26,319 nucleotides of DNA from contig CAKTQP010000027.1 in NCBI GenBank assembly GCA_934597165.1, forward strand, positions 1 to 26,319. The letters are read 5' to 3'. This DNA comes from an uncultured Oscillospiraceae bacterium (GTDB lineage Bacteria; Bacillota; Clostridia; Oscillospirales; Oscillospiraceae). Below the pieces are notes generated by a model that saw only the letters and a program-made list of their open reading frames with translations, was not told where the DNA came from and made no database searches. This document shows, piece after piece, positions 15,610 to 22,102 of this stretch. The number at the start of each line of letters is the position of its first letter. Position 1 is the first letter of the stretch. The position numbers and the translations under genes were made by a program.

Positions 15610-16107
15610 TCAGGCCACGTGGAGCTGTACCGTCACGCTGCCCCCGTTCATGGGCTCGGTGCCATCCAGGGAGCGGGTGCTGATGGCCACGTGGAGGGTG
15701 TGGTCGCCCTGGGACAAGGTGTTGGGGAGGGTGACGCCTTCCAGCGCCTTCCCCGGTTCCACCCAGTCGCTGCTGAGCAGGCTGTCCGTACTGTCATCCA
15801 CCGTCACGTCAAACTGGAACAGACAGGGGTTGCCGGTGGGGTTGGTGAGGACGATGGGGATGTCCGTGTCCGACTGGCGCAGGGTGATGTCGTTATAGCC
15901 AGGGAAGCGGATGTGCAGGGGATCTGCCGACAGGGTGTCGCCGGTGTCAAATTCCACTGCGTTCTTGTCCAGCACCACCCCGCTGGACGGGTCCTTGGTC
16001 TGGCCGGTGCTCATGGAGAACACCACCGCACAGAGGGTGACCGCCGCAATGGCCAGCGCCACCACAGCCAGGATGATGCTCCGTCGCTTTTCGTTCTGTT
16101 TCGTCAT
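15610..16107 (-). CDS. Small membrane-anchored extracytoplasmic protein of unknown function
   Basis: The 165-residue protein has a basic N-terminus (MTKQNEKRRS) and one hydrophobic segment, residues 11-30 (IILAVVALAIAAVTLCAVVF). This could be an uncleaved anchor or a signal peptide. The outside portion resembles a single Ig-like domain: ITLRQSDTDIPIVLTNPTGN, LFQFDVTVDD, then LSQGDHTLHVAISTRSLDG and a final GGSVTVQLHVA strand. I do not recognise the family. GGGAGG lies 9 nt upstream of the chosen ATG; a longer in-frame extension to 16209 has no ribosome binding site and hides the hydrophobic segment. It is the first gene of a probable two-gene unit with the secreted protein at 14970-15518. Confidence 0.72.
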   Translation of the reverse strand: MTKQNEKRRSIILAVVALAIAAVTLCAVVFSMSTGQTKDPSSGVVLDKNAVEFDTGDTLSADPLHIRFPGYNDITLRQSDTDIPIVLTNPTGNPCLFQFDVTVDDSTDSLLSSDWVEPGKALEGVTLPNTLSQGDHTLHVAISTRSLDGTEPMNGGSVTVQLHVA

Positions 16108-16135
16108 TGAGATCGCCTCCCGTTTTTTCGCCTTT

Positions 16136-16164
16136 ATTGTAGGCCGGGGACAGACGTCTTTCCA
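16136..16164 (-). promoter_or_regulatory. Possible promoter of the two-gene surface-protein unit
   Basis: On the minus strand TACAAT (16136-16141) is a good -10, with TGGAAA (16159-16164) 17 nt upstream as a weak -35. It lies 28 nt before the start codon. No better candidate is visible nearby. Confidence 0.38.
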
Positions 16165-16251
16165 GCACGGTTCGGTAAAGCTCTTGTGAAATCCGCGTAA
16201 AACCGCCACCGGCAGGCAGGGGAGCGGGTGGGGGTTTTGTGCGCTTTGCCG

Positions 16252-16281
16252 TTGACAAAGGGTGGGAGGACATGGTATCCT
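16252..16281 (+). promoter_or_regulatory. Promoter of the fhs leader
   Basis: TTGACA (16252-16257) and TATCCT (16276-16281) are separated by 18 nt, with TGG directly before the -10. The predicted start falls at about 16288, exactly where the ZTP aptamer begins. Confidence 0.72.
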
Positions 16282-16288
16282 ATAGGTG

Positions 16289-16398
16289 GATCATATGACT
16301 GACGGAAGTGGAAGGAACCACAGGGAGTATGATCTGACAGACCTGTTTGGCCTGTCTGGATTGGTTGTCTGACAGCCAATGAGCCGACCGTCTGGGCC
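16289..16398 (+). ncRNA. ZTP (pfl) riboswitch controlling fhs
   Basis: The two conserved halves of the pfl motif are clear. The 5' half is GACTGACGGAAGTGG then ACCACAGGGAG, enclosed by the pairing GATCATA (16289-16295) with TATGATC. The 3' half is GCCGACCGTCTGGGC at 16383-16397, whose C-rich stretch forms the pseudoknot. This aptamer binds ZTP or ZMP, which accumulate when 10-formyl-tetrahydrofolate is short, and it commonly precedes fhs, purH and glyA. Here it stands 95 nt upstream of fhs, the gene that makes 10-formyl-THF, so a feedback loop on one-carbon supply is expected. Recognition is by motif, without a covariance search. Confidence 0.9.
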
Positions 16399-16437
16399 AA
16401 GGAAGAGGAATGGTCTGGATGTTCGGTGTTTTTTTAT
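16383..16437 (+). terminator. Expression-platform terminator of the ZTP riboswitch
   Basis: CCGACCGTCTGGG at 16384-16396 can pair with TCTGGATGTTCGG (about 16414-16426), with several G-U pairs and one mismatch, followed by a seven-T run. The 5' arm is the same sequence that forms the ligand-bound 3' half of the aptamer. Ligand binding should therefore prevent the terminator and switch fhs on. The shared strand is seen directly; the switching direction follows from the known mechanism of this class. Confidence 0.75.
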
Positions 16438-16492
16438 GCCCGGAAGATTCAGATACGAACAACTTTAGCTGGATAGAAAGGATGAAATGCCC

Positions 16493-18187
16493 ATGAATAC
16501 CAAGAGCAACGCAGAAAACCGCATCAAGACGGACATTGAGATCGCTCAGAGCACTCCCATGCTTCCCATCAGCCAGGTAGCTGAAAAAGCGGGCATCGAC
16601 GAGAATCTGTTGGAATATTACGGAAAGGTCAAGGCCAAGATCGACATCCGCCCCCTCCGGGACACCCCCCGCAAGGCCAAGCTGATCCTGGTCACCGCCA
16701 TCAACCCCACCCCCGCCGGTGAGGGTAAGACCACCACCAGCGTCGGCCTGGCAGACGCCATGGCGAAGCTGGGCAAGAACACCATGCTCTGCCTCCGGGA
16801 ACCCTCCCTGGGCCCCGTCTTCGGCGTCAAGGGCGGTGCAGCTGGCGGCGGTTACGCCCAGGTCATCCCCATGGAGGACATCAACCTCCACTTCACCGGT
16901 GACTTCCACGCCATCGGCGCAGCCAACAACCTGCTGGCCGCGATGCTGGACAACCACATCCAGCAGGGGAACGAGCTGGATATCGACGTGAAGAACATCA
17001 CCTGGCGTCGCTGCGTGGACATGAACGACCGCCAGCTCCGCAACGTCATCGACGGCATCGGCGGCCGGATGCAGGGCGTGCCCCGGGAAGACGGCTTTGA
17101 CATCACCGTCGCCTCTGAAATCATGGCAGTCCTCTGCCTGGCCTCCGACCTGATGGATCTGAAGCAGCGCCTGGCTCGCATCATCGTAGGCTACAACCGC
17201 GCCGGTCAGCCAGTCACCGCCCATGACCTGAAGGCGGAAGGTGCTATGACCGTCCTGCTCAAAGACGCCATCAAGCCCAACCTGGTTCAGACTCTGGAGC
17301 ACAACCCCGCCATCGTCCACGGCGGCCCCTTCGCCAACATCGCCCACGGCTGCAACTCCGTCTCCGCCACCGACGCCGGCATGAAGCTGGCCGACTACGT
17401 GGTCACCGAGGCTGGTTTCGGCGCTGACCTGGGTGCGGAGAAGTTTTTGGATATCAAGTGCCGCGCTGCCGGCTTCGACCCCAGTGCTGTGGTCATCGTG
17501 GCCACCGTCAAGGCGCTGAAATACAACGGCGGCGTGCCCAAGAGCGATCTGGGTGCTGAGAACCTGGAAGCCCTGGAGAAGGGTCTGCCCAACCTGCTCA
17601 AGCACGTGGAGAACATCACCAAGGTCTTCGGCCTGCCTGCAGTGGTGGCCATCAACCGGTTCGTCCAGGACACCGACGCCGAGCTGGATCTCATCCGCGC
17701 CAAGTGTAAGGAACTGGGCGTGAACGTGGCCATGAGCGAAGTGTGGGGCAAGGGCGGCGAAGGCGGCCTGGAGCTGGCAGAAGAAGTGCTGCGCCTGTGC
17801 GAGCAGCCTCATGACTTCCAGTTCAGCTACGAGCTGAACCAGCCCATCAAGGCCAAGATCGAAGCCATCGTGAAAAAGGTCTACGGCGGCGAGGCAGTCA
17901 CCTACTCCAACGACGCCAACAAGGCCATCGCCAAGCTGGAAGAGCTGGGCTACGGCGACCTGCCCATCTGCATGGCCAAGACCCAGTACTCCCTGTCCGA
18001 CGACCCCGAAAAGCTGGGTCGCCCGGAAGGCTTCACCGTCTCCGTCAGCAAGGTGAAGGTCTCCGCTGGCGCTGGCTTCATCGTGGTCCAGACCGGCGAC
18101 ATCATGACCATGCCCGGCCTGCCCAAGGTGCCTGCGGCAGAACGCATCGACATCGACGCAGACGGCGTCATCACCGGCCTGTTCTAA
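16493..18187 (+). CDS. fhs: Formate-tetrahydrofolate ligase
   Basis: The 564-residue enzyme makes 10-formyl-THF from formate, THF and ATP, feeding purine synthesis and, in acetogens, the methyl branch of the Wood-Ljungdahl pathway. Visible signatures are the P-loop NPTPAGEGKTTTSVGLADAM at about residue 75, the REPSLGPVFGVKGGAAGGGY family signature soon after, DINLHFTGD, and the C-terminal PGLPKVPAA. Length agrees with the usual 555-560 residues. The ATG at 16493 is preferred because AAAGGA (16477-16482) is 10 nt away; an ATG at 16487 is in frame but only 4 nt from that site. Expression should respond to ZTP through the riboswitch upstream. A strong terminator follows. Confidence 0.96.
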   Translation: MNTKSNAENRIKTDIEIAQSTPMLPISQVAEKAGIDENLLEYYGKVKAKIDIRPLRDTPRKAKLILVTAINPTPAGEGKTTTSVGLADAMAKLGKNTMLCLREPSLGPVFGVKGGAAGGGYAQVIPMEDINLHFTGDFHAIGAANNLLAAMLDNHIQQGNELDIDVKNITWRRCVDMNDRQLRNVIDGIGGRMQGVPREDGFDITVASEIMAVLCLASDLMDLKQRLARIIVGYNRAGQPVTAHDLKAEGAMTVLLKDAIKPNLVQTLEHNPAIVHGGPFANIAHGCNSVSATDAGMKLADYVVTEAGFGADLGAEKFLDIKCRAAGFDPSAVVIVATVKALKYNGGVPKSDLGAENLEALEKGLPNLLKHVENITKVFGLPAVVAINRFVQDTDAELDLIRAKCKELGVNVAMSEVWGKGGEGGLELAEEVLRLCEQPHDFQFSYELNQPIKAKIEAIVKKVYGGEAVTYSNDANKAIAKLEELGYGDLPICMAKTQYSLSDDPEKLGRPEGFTVSVSKVKVSAGAGFIVVQTGDIMTMPGLPKVPAAERIDIDADGVITGLF

Positions 18188-18204
18188 TTGAAATTTTGCA
18201 TCAG

Positions 18205-18240
18205 AAAACCCCCTGTGCGACGTTGCACAGGGGGTTTTGT
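18205..18240 (+). terminator. Bidirectional terminator between fhs and the glutamate synthase operon
   Basis: A perfect 14-bp stem (18205-18218 with 18225-18238, AAAACCCCCTGTGC and complement) encloses a 6-nt loop. The A-tract on one side and the T-tract on the other let it terminate both fhs and the convergent minus-strand operon, whose stop is at 18248. Confidence 0.92.
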
Positions 18241-18247
18241 TCGTGAT

Positions 18248-18967
18248 TCAGTTGGCCACGTACATCTGCTTGTAGGGGTTGCTGCTGTCCGGCGTGACCA
18301 CGGTGAAGGGACTGTCCATGATAGCGTCCGCGTCCTGGTCAAAGAGACGGCAGTATTCCTCCACATACCGGCGAATTTCCGCCAGCTCGTCCGCGTCCGC
18401 CGGATGAGTGGTCACCTGGGGCGGGAAGAGCAGATGGCTGCAATCGGAGCGGAGGATGAGCTTGCCGCCGTGCATCCCGGTGCAGGGGAAGTTGCTGGCG
18501 ATGGGCTTGCCGTCCTGGTGGAGACCCAGCACCAGGATGAGCCCACCGGCCTGGTACTCGCCCAAAAAACTGCCCGTGCGCCCTCCGATGACCATCACCG
18601 GCAGGGTGTCCTGATAGGCCTTCATGTGGACGCCCGCCCGGTAGCCGGCGTTGCCTTGGACGTAGATGGTGCCGCCCCGCATGGCATACCCAGCCGTGTC
18701 GCCCACACTGCCGTGGACGATGATGGAACCGGCGTTCATGGTGTCCCCCACCGCGTCCTGGGCGTTGCCGAACACCTCCAGGGTGCCGCCGTTGAGATAG
18801 GCGCCCAGGGCGTTCCCCGGCGTGCCGTGGATGAGCACCTGATGATGGCGCATCCCGGTGCCGATAAAGCGCTGTCCCAGACAGTGGACGATGGTGCAGT
18901 CCCGGTCCAGTGCCTGTACCTGTTGGTTCAGTTGGTCAAAAGCCACGCTTCTTGCGTCGATCGTCAT
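18248..18967 (-). CDS. GXGXG-domain glutamate synthase subunit (GltB domain 3-like)
   Basis: The 239-residue protein is a right-handed beta-helix of the glutamate synthase C-terminal type. It shows repeated G-X-G-X-G turns: NGGTLEVFGNAQDAVGDTMN, AGSIIVHGSVGDTAGYAMRG, GTIYVQGNAGYRAGVHM, then GGRTGSFLGEYQAGGLILVLG. In full-length GltB this domain is structural, bridging amidotransferase and synthase domains around the ammonia tunnel. Here it is a separate polypeptide, as in archaeal-type split glutamate synthases. A charged helical tail of about 60 residues follows the beta-helix. It is the last of three genes, starting 13 nt after the FMN subunit stop. Confidence 0.88.
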   Translation of the reverse strand: MTIDARSVAFDQLNQQVQALDRDCTIVHCLGQRFIGTGMRHHQVLIHGTPGNALGAYLNGGTLEVFGNAQDAVGDTMNAGSIIVHGSVGDTAGYAMRGGTIYVQGNAGYRAGVHMKAYQDTLPVMVIGGRTGSFLGEYQAGGLILVLGLHQDGKPIASNFPCTGMHGGKLILRSDCSHLLFPPQVTTHPADADELAEIRRYVEEYCRLFDQDADAIMDSPFTVVTPDSSNPYKQMYVAN

Positions 18968-18980
18968 ACTCGCACCCTCC

Positions 18981-20486
18981 TTATTCTCCCGCGTGGGCGA
19001 TGCCCAAAATCTCCAGTTCCTTCTCGTTCAGCCCCACGCCCCGGAGCATCAGCCGGTTGCCCCGGAGGGCTTCGATGGAGTTGATGCCCATGCCGCCCAT
19101 CAGCTCCTTGATCTCATGGTTCCAGGCGGTGAGCAGCCGGATGAGCCGTTCGCTGGCCTCGTCCGGGTCCAGTCGTGCCACCAGCTCCGGCACTTGGGTG
19201 GCGATGCCCCAGTTGCACTTGCCCGCCTGGCAGGTGCGGCACAGGTGGCAGCCCATGGCCAGCAGGGCGGCGGTGGCGATGTAGCAGGCGTCCGCGCCCA
19301 AAGCGATGGCCTTCACCACGTCGGTGGCGCTGCGGATACTGCCGCCTACCACGATGGACACCTCGTTCCGGATGCCCTCGTCCCGCAGACGCTGATCGAC
19401 CGCGGCCAACGCCAGCTCGATGGGGATGCCCACGTTGTCCCGGATGCGGGTGGGTGCCGCGCCGGTGCCGCCTCGGAACCCGTCGATGGCGATGATGTCC
19501 GCACCGCTCCGGGCGATGCCGCTGGCGATAGCGGCGATGTTGTGGACGGCGGCCACCTTGACGATGATGGGCTTCTGGTGGTGGGTGGCTTCCTTCAGAG
19601 AGTAGACCAGCTGACGCAGATCCTCGATGGAGTAGATGTCGTGATGAGGGGCAGGGGAGATGGCGTCGGAGCCTTCCGGCACCATACGGGTCCGGGACAC
19701 GTCCCCGACGATCTTCGCCCCAGGCAGATGCCCGCCGATGCCGGGCTTGGCGCCCTGACCCATCTTGATCTCGATGGCAGCGCCTGCGTTCAGATAGTCC
19801 CCGTGGACGCCGAACCGGCCGGAGGCCACCTGGACGATGGTGTTTTCGCCGTAGCAGTAGAAATCCTCGTGGAGGCCGCCCTCACCGGTGTTGTAGTAGA
19901 TGCCCAAAGCGCTGGCGGCTCTGGCCAGGCTCTGGTGGGCGTTGTAGCTGATGGAACCGTAGCTCATGGCGGAGAACATCACCGGCATGGCAAGCTCCAG
20001 CTGGGGCGGCAGGGTGCAGTCCAGGGTGCCGTCTGCCTTCCGGCGGATGCGGGCGGGCTGCTTGCCCAGGAATACCTTGGTCTCCATGGGCTCCCGCAGG
20101 GGGTCGATGGAGGGGTTGGTGACCTGGGAGGCGTTGATGAGGATCTTGTCCCAGTACACCGGCAGGTTGGTGGGGCTGCCCATGGAGGACAGCAGGACGC
20201 CGCCGCTCTCTGCCTGCTTGTAGATCTCCTTCATGACCGCGCTGTTCCAGTTGGCGTTCTCCTTCAGGTCGCAGTCGCTCTTGACGATCTTGATGGCGCG
20301 AGTGGGACAGGTGGCCACACAGCGGTGACAGTTCACGCAGCGGGCGTCTTCGCTGAGCATGACCTGATGCTTTTCGTCGTAAAAGTGTACGCCGTTGGCG
20401 CACTGCTCCTCGCACAGCCGACAGCGGGTGCAGCGGCTGTCTTGGCGTACCACTTCATATTCTGGGTAGAAATAGTTGATCTTCAT
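18981..20486 (-). CDS. FMN-binding glutamate synthase subunit with N-terminal ferredoxin domain
   Basis: This 501-residue protein is the synthase core, turning 2-oxoglutarate plus ammonia into glutamate. Its N-terminus is a two-cluster ferredoxin domain with CX2CX2CX3C at Cys19-Cys29 and again at Cys50-Cys60. The FMN-binding barrel follows (MGQGAKPGIGGHLPG, IAIDGFRGGTGAAPT). Near the end, GCHLCRTCQAGKCNWGIATQ retains the CX5CX4C spacing of the glutamate synthase 3Fe-4S cluster. The likely start is the ATG ending at 20486, which overlaps the amidotransferase stop as TGATG; a GTG one codon upstream is also possible. No GltD-type NADPH subunit lies in the window, so electrons may come from ferredoxin or a distant partner. 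Confidence 0.9.
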   Translation of the reverse strand: MKINYFYPEYEVVRQDSRCTRCRLCEEQCANGVHFYDEKHQVMLSEDARCVNCHRCVATCPTRAIKIVKSDCDLKENANWNSAVMKEIYKQAESGGVLLSSMGSPTNLPVYWDKILINASQVTNPSIDPLREPMETKVFLGKQPARIRRKADGTLDCTLPPQLELAMPVMFSAMSYGSISYNAHQSLARAASALGIYYNTGEGGLHEDFYCYGENTIVQVASGRFGVHGDYLNAGAAIEIKMGQGAKPGIGGHLPGAKIVGDVSRTRMVPEGSDAISPAPHHDIYSIEDLRQLVYSLKEATHHQKPIIVKVAAVHNIAAIASGIARSGADIIAIDGFRGGTGAAPTRIRDNVGIPIELALAAVDQRLRDEGIRNEVSIVVGGSIRSATDVVKAIALGADACYIATAALLAMGCHLCRTCQAGKCNWGIATQVPELVARLDPDEASERLIRLLTAWNHEIKELMGGMGINSIEALRGNRLMLRGVGLNEKELEILGIAHAGE

Positions 20487-21580
20487 CACACAACGCCCTC
20501 CTTTACTCGGACGATCACAGGCTCGCCCCCAGCCGGGGCGTACAGATGTTCCACGTCAGGTTCCATGGTGCGGATGGCCGCCTCTTCGCTGGCGATATAC
20601 ACCTTGTCATCCTTCTCGCCCACTACCATGGAGCGCAGTTTCAGCCGGTCGTTCAGGGCCATCAGGCCGCCCTCAAAGCCCAACACGATGGAGAAGGGGC
20701 CGGTGACCAGCAGGCTGGGGAAGAGCTTGCGCAGGTAGGTCAGTTGTTGTCGTTCCGGGTCGCTCTTCCGGGAGATGGTGCTCCAGAAGGGAGCGGCGAT
20801 GACGGAGGCGGTCTCTTCCAGGGTGAGACCCTGGCGGCGGAGGAGGTAATCGACGATGTAGGTGATGACCTCGGTGTCCGTCTGGAGGGCACAGTGGTAG
20901 CCGTACATTTCAATGAAGCGCCGGTTGGCGTCGTAGGAGGAGATTTCGCCGTTGTGTACCACCGACCAGTTCAGCAGCCCAAAGGGGTGCGCGCCACCCC
21001 ACCAGCCGGGGGTGTTGGTGGGATAACGGCCGTGGGCAGTCCAGGAGTAGCCCTCGTACTCGTCCAGCTTGTAGAACCGCCCCACGTCCTCCGGGTAGCC
21101 CACAGCCTTGAAGCAGCCCATGTCCTTGCCGCTGGAGAAGACGTAGGCGCCGTCGATGGCACGGTTGATGTGCATGACGATGCGGGCGATGTACTCCTGC
21201 TCGTCCAGCTGCATGGAGCGGAGGACGGAGCGGAGAGGGGTGGAGAAATAGCGCCAGATGAGGGGTTCGTCCGTAATTTCGGGGATCTTCCGGGTGGGGA
21301 TCTCCTCTGCCCAGACCACTTCCAGACGCTCCTTTAGATAGCGCTCACATTGGGCACGACAGTCGTTGTCGTGGAAAAAGAGGTGCAGCGCGAAGCAGTC
21401 TTTGTAGTCGGGGTAGATGCCATAAGCGGCAAAACCGCCGCCCAGGCCATTGGAGCGCTCGTGCATGGGTTTCATGCTCTCCATAATGGCCGCGCCGGTC
21501 ATTTTGTTCCCATCCTTGGAGATGACCGCCGAGATCGCGCAGCCGGATGGGATGCGCACTTGTCCTTCTAAATACTTCAT
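20486..21580 (-). CDS. Class II glutamine amidotransferase, glutamate synthase domain 1-like
   Basis: The 364-residue protein supplies ammonia from glutamine to the synthase subunit encoded next. It has an N-terminal-nucleophile fold: Cys14 in PSGCAISAV would become the catalytic N-terminus after removal of a 13-residue propeptide, as in GltB and PurF. Substrate motifs HGRYPTNTP, VVHNGEISSYDANRRFIEMYG and LQTDTEVITYIVDYLL are present. The ATG at 21578-21580 follows AAAGGGG; further upstream in-frame ATGs fall inside the leader hairpin and promoter and are rejected. It is the first gene of the three-gene split glutamate synthase operon, driven by a consensus promoter behind a terminator-bearing leader. 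Confidence 0.9.
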   Translation of the reverse strand: MKYLEGQVRIPSGCAISAVISKDGNKMTGAAIMESMKPMHERSNGLGGGFAAYGIYPDYKDCFALHLFFHDNDCRAQCERYLKERLEVVWAEEIPTRKIPEITDEPLIWRYFSTPLRSVLRSMQLDEQEYIARIVMHINRAIDGAYVFSSGKDMGCFKAVGYPEDVGRFYKLDEYEGYSWTAHGRYPTNTPGWWGGAHPFGLLNWSVVHNGEISSYDANRRFIEMYGYHCALQTDTEVITYIVDYLLRRQGLTLEETASVIAAPFWSTISRKSDPERQQLTYLRKLFPSLLVTGPFSIVLGFEGGLMALNDRLKLRSMVVGEKDDKVYIASEEAAIRTMEPDVEHLYAPAGGEPVIVRVKEGVV

Positions 21581-21619
21581 GTGTTGCAGCCCCTTTCGGT
21601 TTGTTACCTTATAAAATGG

Positions 21620-21680
21620 TGTAAAAAAGACGTTTGCCCGCCGACAGAGCATACTCCACCCGTGGACAAACGTCTTTGTC
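21620..21680 (-). terminator. Leader terminator/attenuator upstream of the glutamate synthase operon
   Basis: On the minus strand CAAAGACGTTTGTCC pairs over about 15 bp with GGGCAAACGTCTTTT (core arms 21667-21677 and 21626-21636), followed by a T-run. It begins roughly 10 nt after the predicted transcription start and ends about 40 nt before the amidotransferase ATG. A terminator between promoter and gene implies attenuation. A competing pairing of ACAGA in the 5' leader with TCTGT in the loop is possible but short. No known riboswitch class is recognised. Confidence 0.65.
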
Positions 21681-21691
21681 TGTGTTGGTCT

Positions 21692-21720
21692 ATCATACCG
21701 TACTCGCATCTCTTTGTCAA
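21692..21720 (-). promoter_or_regulatory. Promoter of the glutamate synthase operon
   Basis: On the minus strand TTGACA (21715-21720) and TATGAT (21692-21697) are 17 nt apart. It diverges from an equally good ammonium-transporter promoter whose -35 lies 58 nt away. Confidence 0.8.
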
Positions 21721-21730
21721 TGTACCGTCA

Positions 21731-21776
21731 GTGAAATTGCAGGGAGGCGGAAAGGTTCGGAATTATGCAATTTCAC
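21731..21776. promoter_or_regulatory. Inverted-repeat site shared by the glt and amt promoters
   Basis: GTGAAATTGC (21731-21740) and GCAATTTCAC (21767-21776) are perfect 10-bp reverse complements 26 nt apart, placed between the two divergent -35 elements. One arm is 2 nt from the amt -35 and the other is 10 nt from the glt -35. This layout suits an activator or repressor controlling both nitrogen transcripts. The binding protein is unknown. Confidence 0.6.
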
Positions 21777-21778
21777 CA

Positions 21779-21807
21779 TTGACAGATTGCAGTAAGGAGC
21801 GTATGAT
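21779..21807 (+). promoter_or_regulatory. Promoter of the ammonium transporter leader
   Basis: TTGACA (21779-21784) and TATGAT (21802-21807) are separated by 17 nt. The predicted start at about 21814 is nearly 290 nt before the amt coding region, so the transcript has a long leader. Confidence 0.8.
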
Positions 21808-21817
21808 TAGCACCATG

Positions 21818-21870
21818 AAAGGCACTGATGCCACGGAGCGATCGCTCCCGCTATCAGTGCCTCTTTTTTT
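21818..21870 (+). terminator. Promoter-proximal terminator in the amt leader
   Basis: GGCACTGAT (21821-21829) pairs with ATCAGTGCC (21853-21861), and the loop contains a second perfect palindrome, GGAGCGATCGCTCC (21835-21848). Seven T residues follow. It starts within about 10 nt of the predicted transcription start, so most transcripts may end as an RNA of about 55 nt unless antitermination occurs. Confidence 0.75.
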
Positions 21871-21895
21871 ATTTTCTATGAAGAGGGTGACTCAT

Positions 21896-21967
21896 ATGAC
21901 AGCAATGTCGAGCTATAACCGCATGAACCGGCGACAAAAGTGCCAAAAGGGTATGCAGCGACAGTGA
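21896..21967 (+). CDS. Possible 23-residue leader peptide in the amt leader
   Basis: An ATG at 21896 preceded by GAGGGTG at good spacing opens a short frame encoding MTAMSSYNRMNRRQKCQKGM followed by QRQ and a stop. It sits just after the leader terminator and its stop overlaps the next structured domain. The product is basic and polar. There is no homology argument, and the frame could be chance; a role in coupling translation to leader folding is only a possibility. Confidence 0.25.
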   Translation: MTAMSSYNRMNRRQKCQKGMQRQ

Positions 21968-22050
21968 GCACAGGGACGGCTGACCCCCTGGAGAGAGGGG
22001 CACGGGAGCCGTTCGAAAGAGAACCGTTTTGCAGGAAAGAGAGCTCACTT
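21965..22050 (+). ncRNA. Unassigned structured RNA domain in the amt leader
   Basis: AGTGAGC (21965-21971) and GCTCACT close a domain of about 85 nt. Inside, ACGGCT pairs with AGCCGT, with CCCC/GGGG stacked within it, and a second hairpin GTTC-GAAAGA-GAAC follows, giving a multi-branch junction. It lies 50 nt before the amt start codon. I compared it by eye with the glutamine, guanidine, c-di-GMP, c-di-AMP and ANTAR-target motifs and found no convincing match. The remaining leader up to 22102 shows only the ribosome binding site. Confidence 0.45.
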
Positions 22051-22102
22051 GCAAGAATAGCGAAAACACATTGACAGTTTAGAGTTAGGAGTTGTAGAGA
22101 GT

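Noticed and set aside
16280..17812. 510-codon open frame antisense to fhs
   Set aside because: It mirrors fhs codon structure, has no ribosome binding site, reads as His/Gln/Val/Gly-rich low-complexity sequence with no domain, and fhs is unambiguous. It is a by-product of GC-rich third positions.
18858..20738. 626-codon open frame antisense to the FMN glutamate synthase gene
   Set aside because: Same reason: composition is that of a shadow frame, no motif is visible, and it crosses three real gene boundaries on the other strand.
22071..22100. Second promoter just before amt starting at TTGACA (22071-22076)
   Set aside because: No acceptable -10 hexamer lies at 16-18 nt, and any start would fall at or after the ribosome binding site region.
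21808..22102. ANTAR target or known nitrogen riboswitch in the amt leader
   Set aside because: I looked for paired hairpins with hexaloops having A at position 1 and G at position 4, and for glutamine-type aptamer sequence, and found no convincing match, so the structure is left unassigned.
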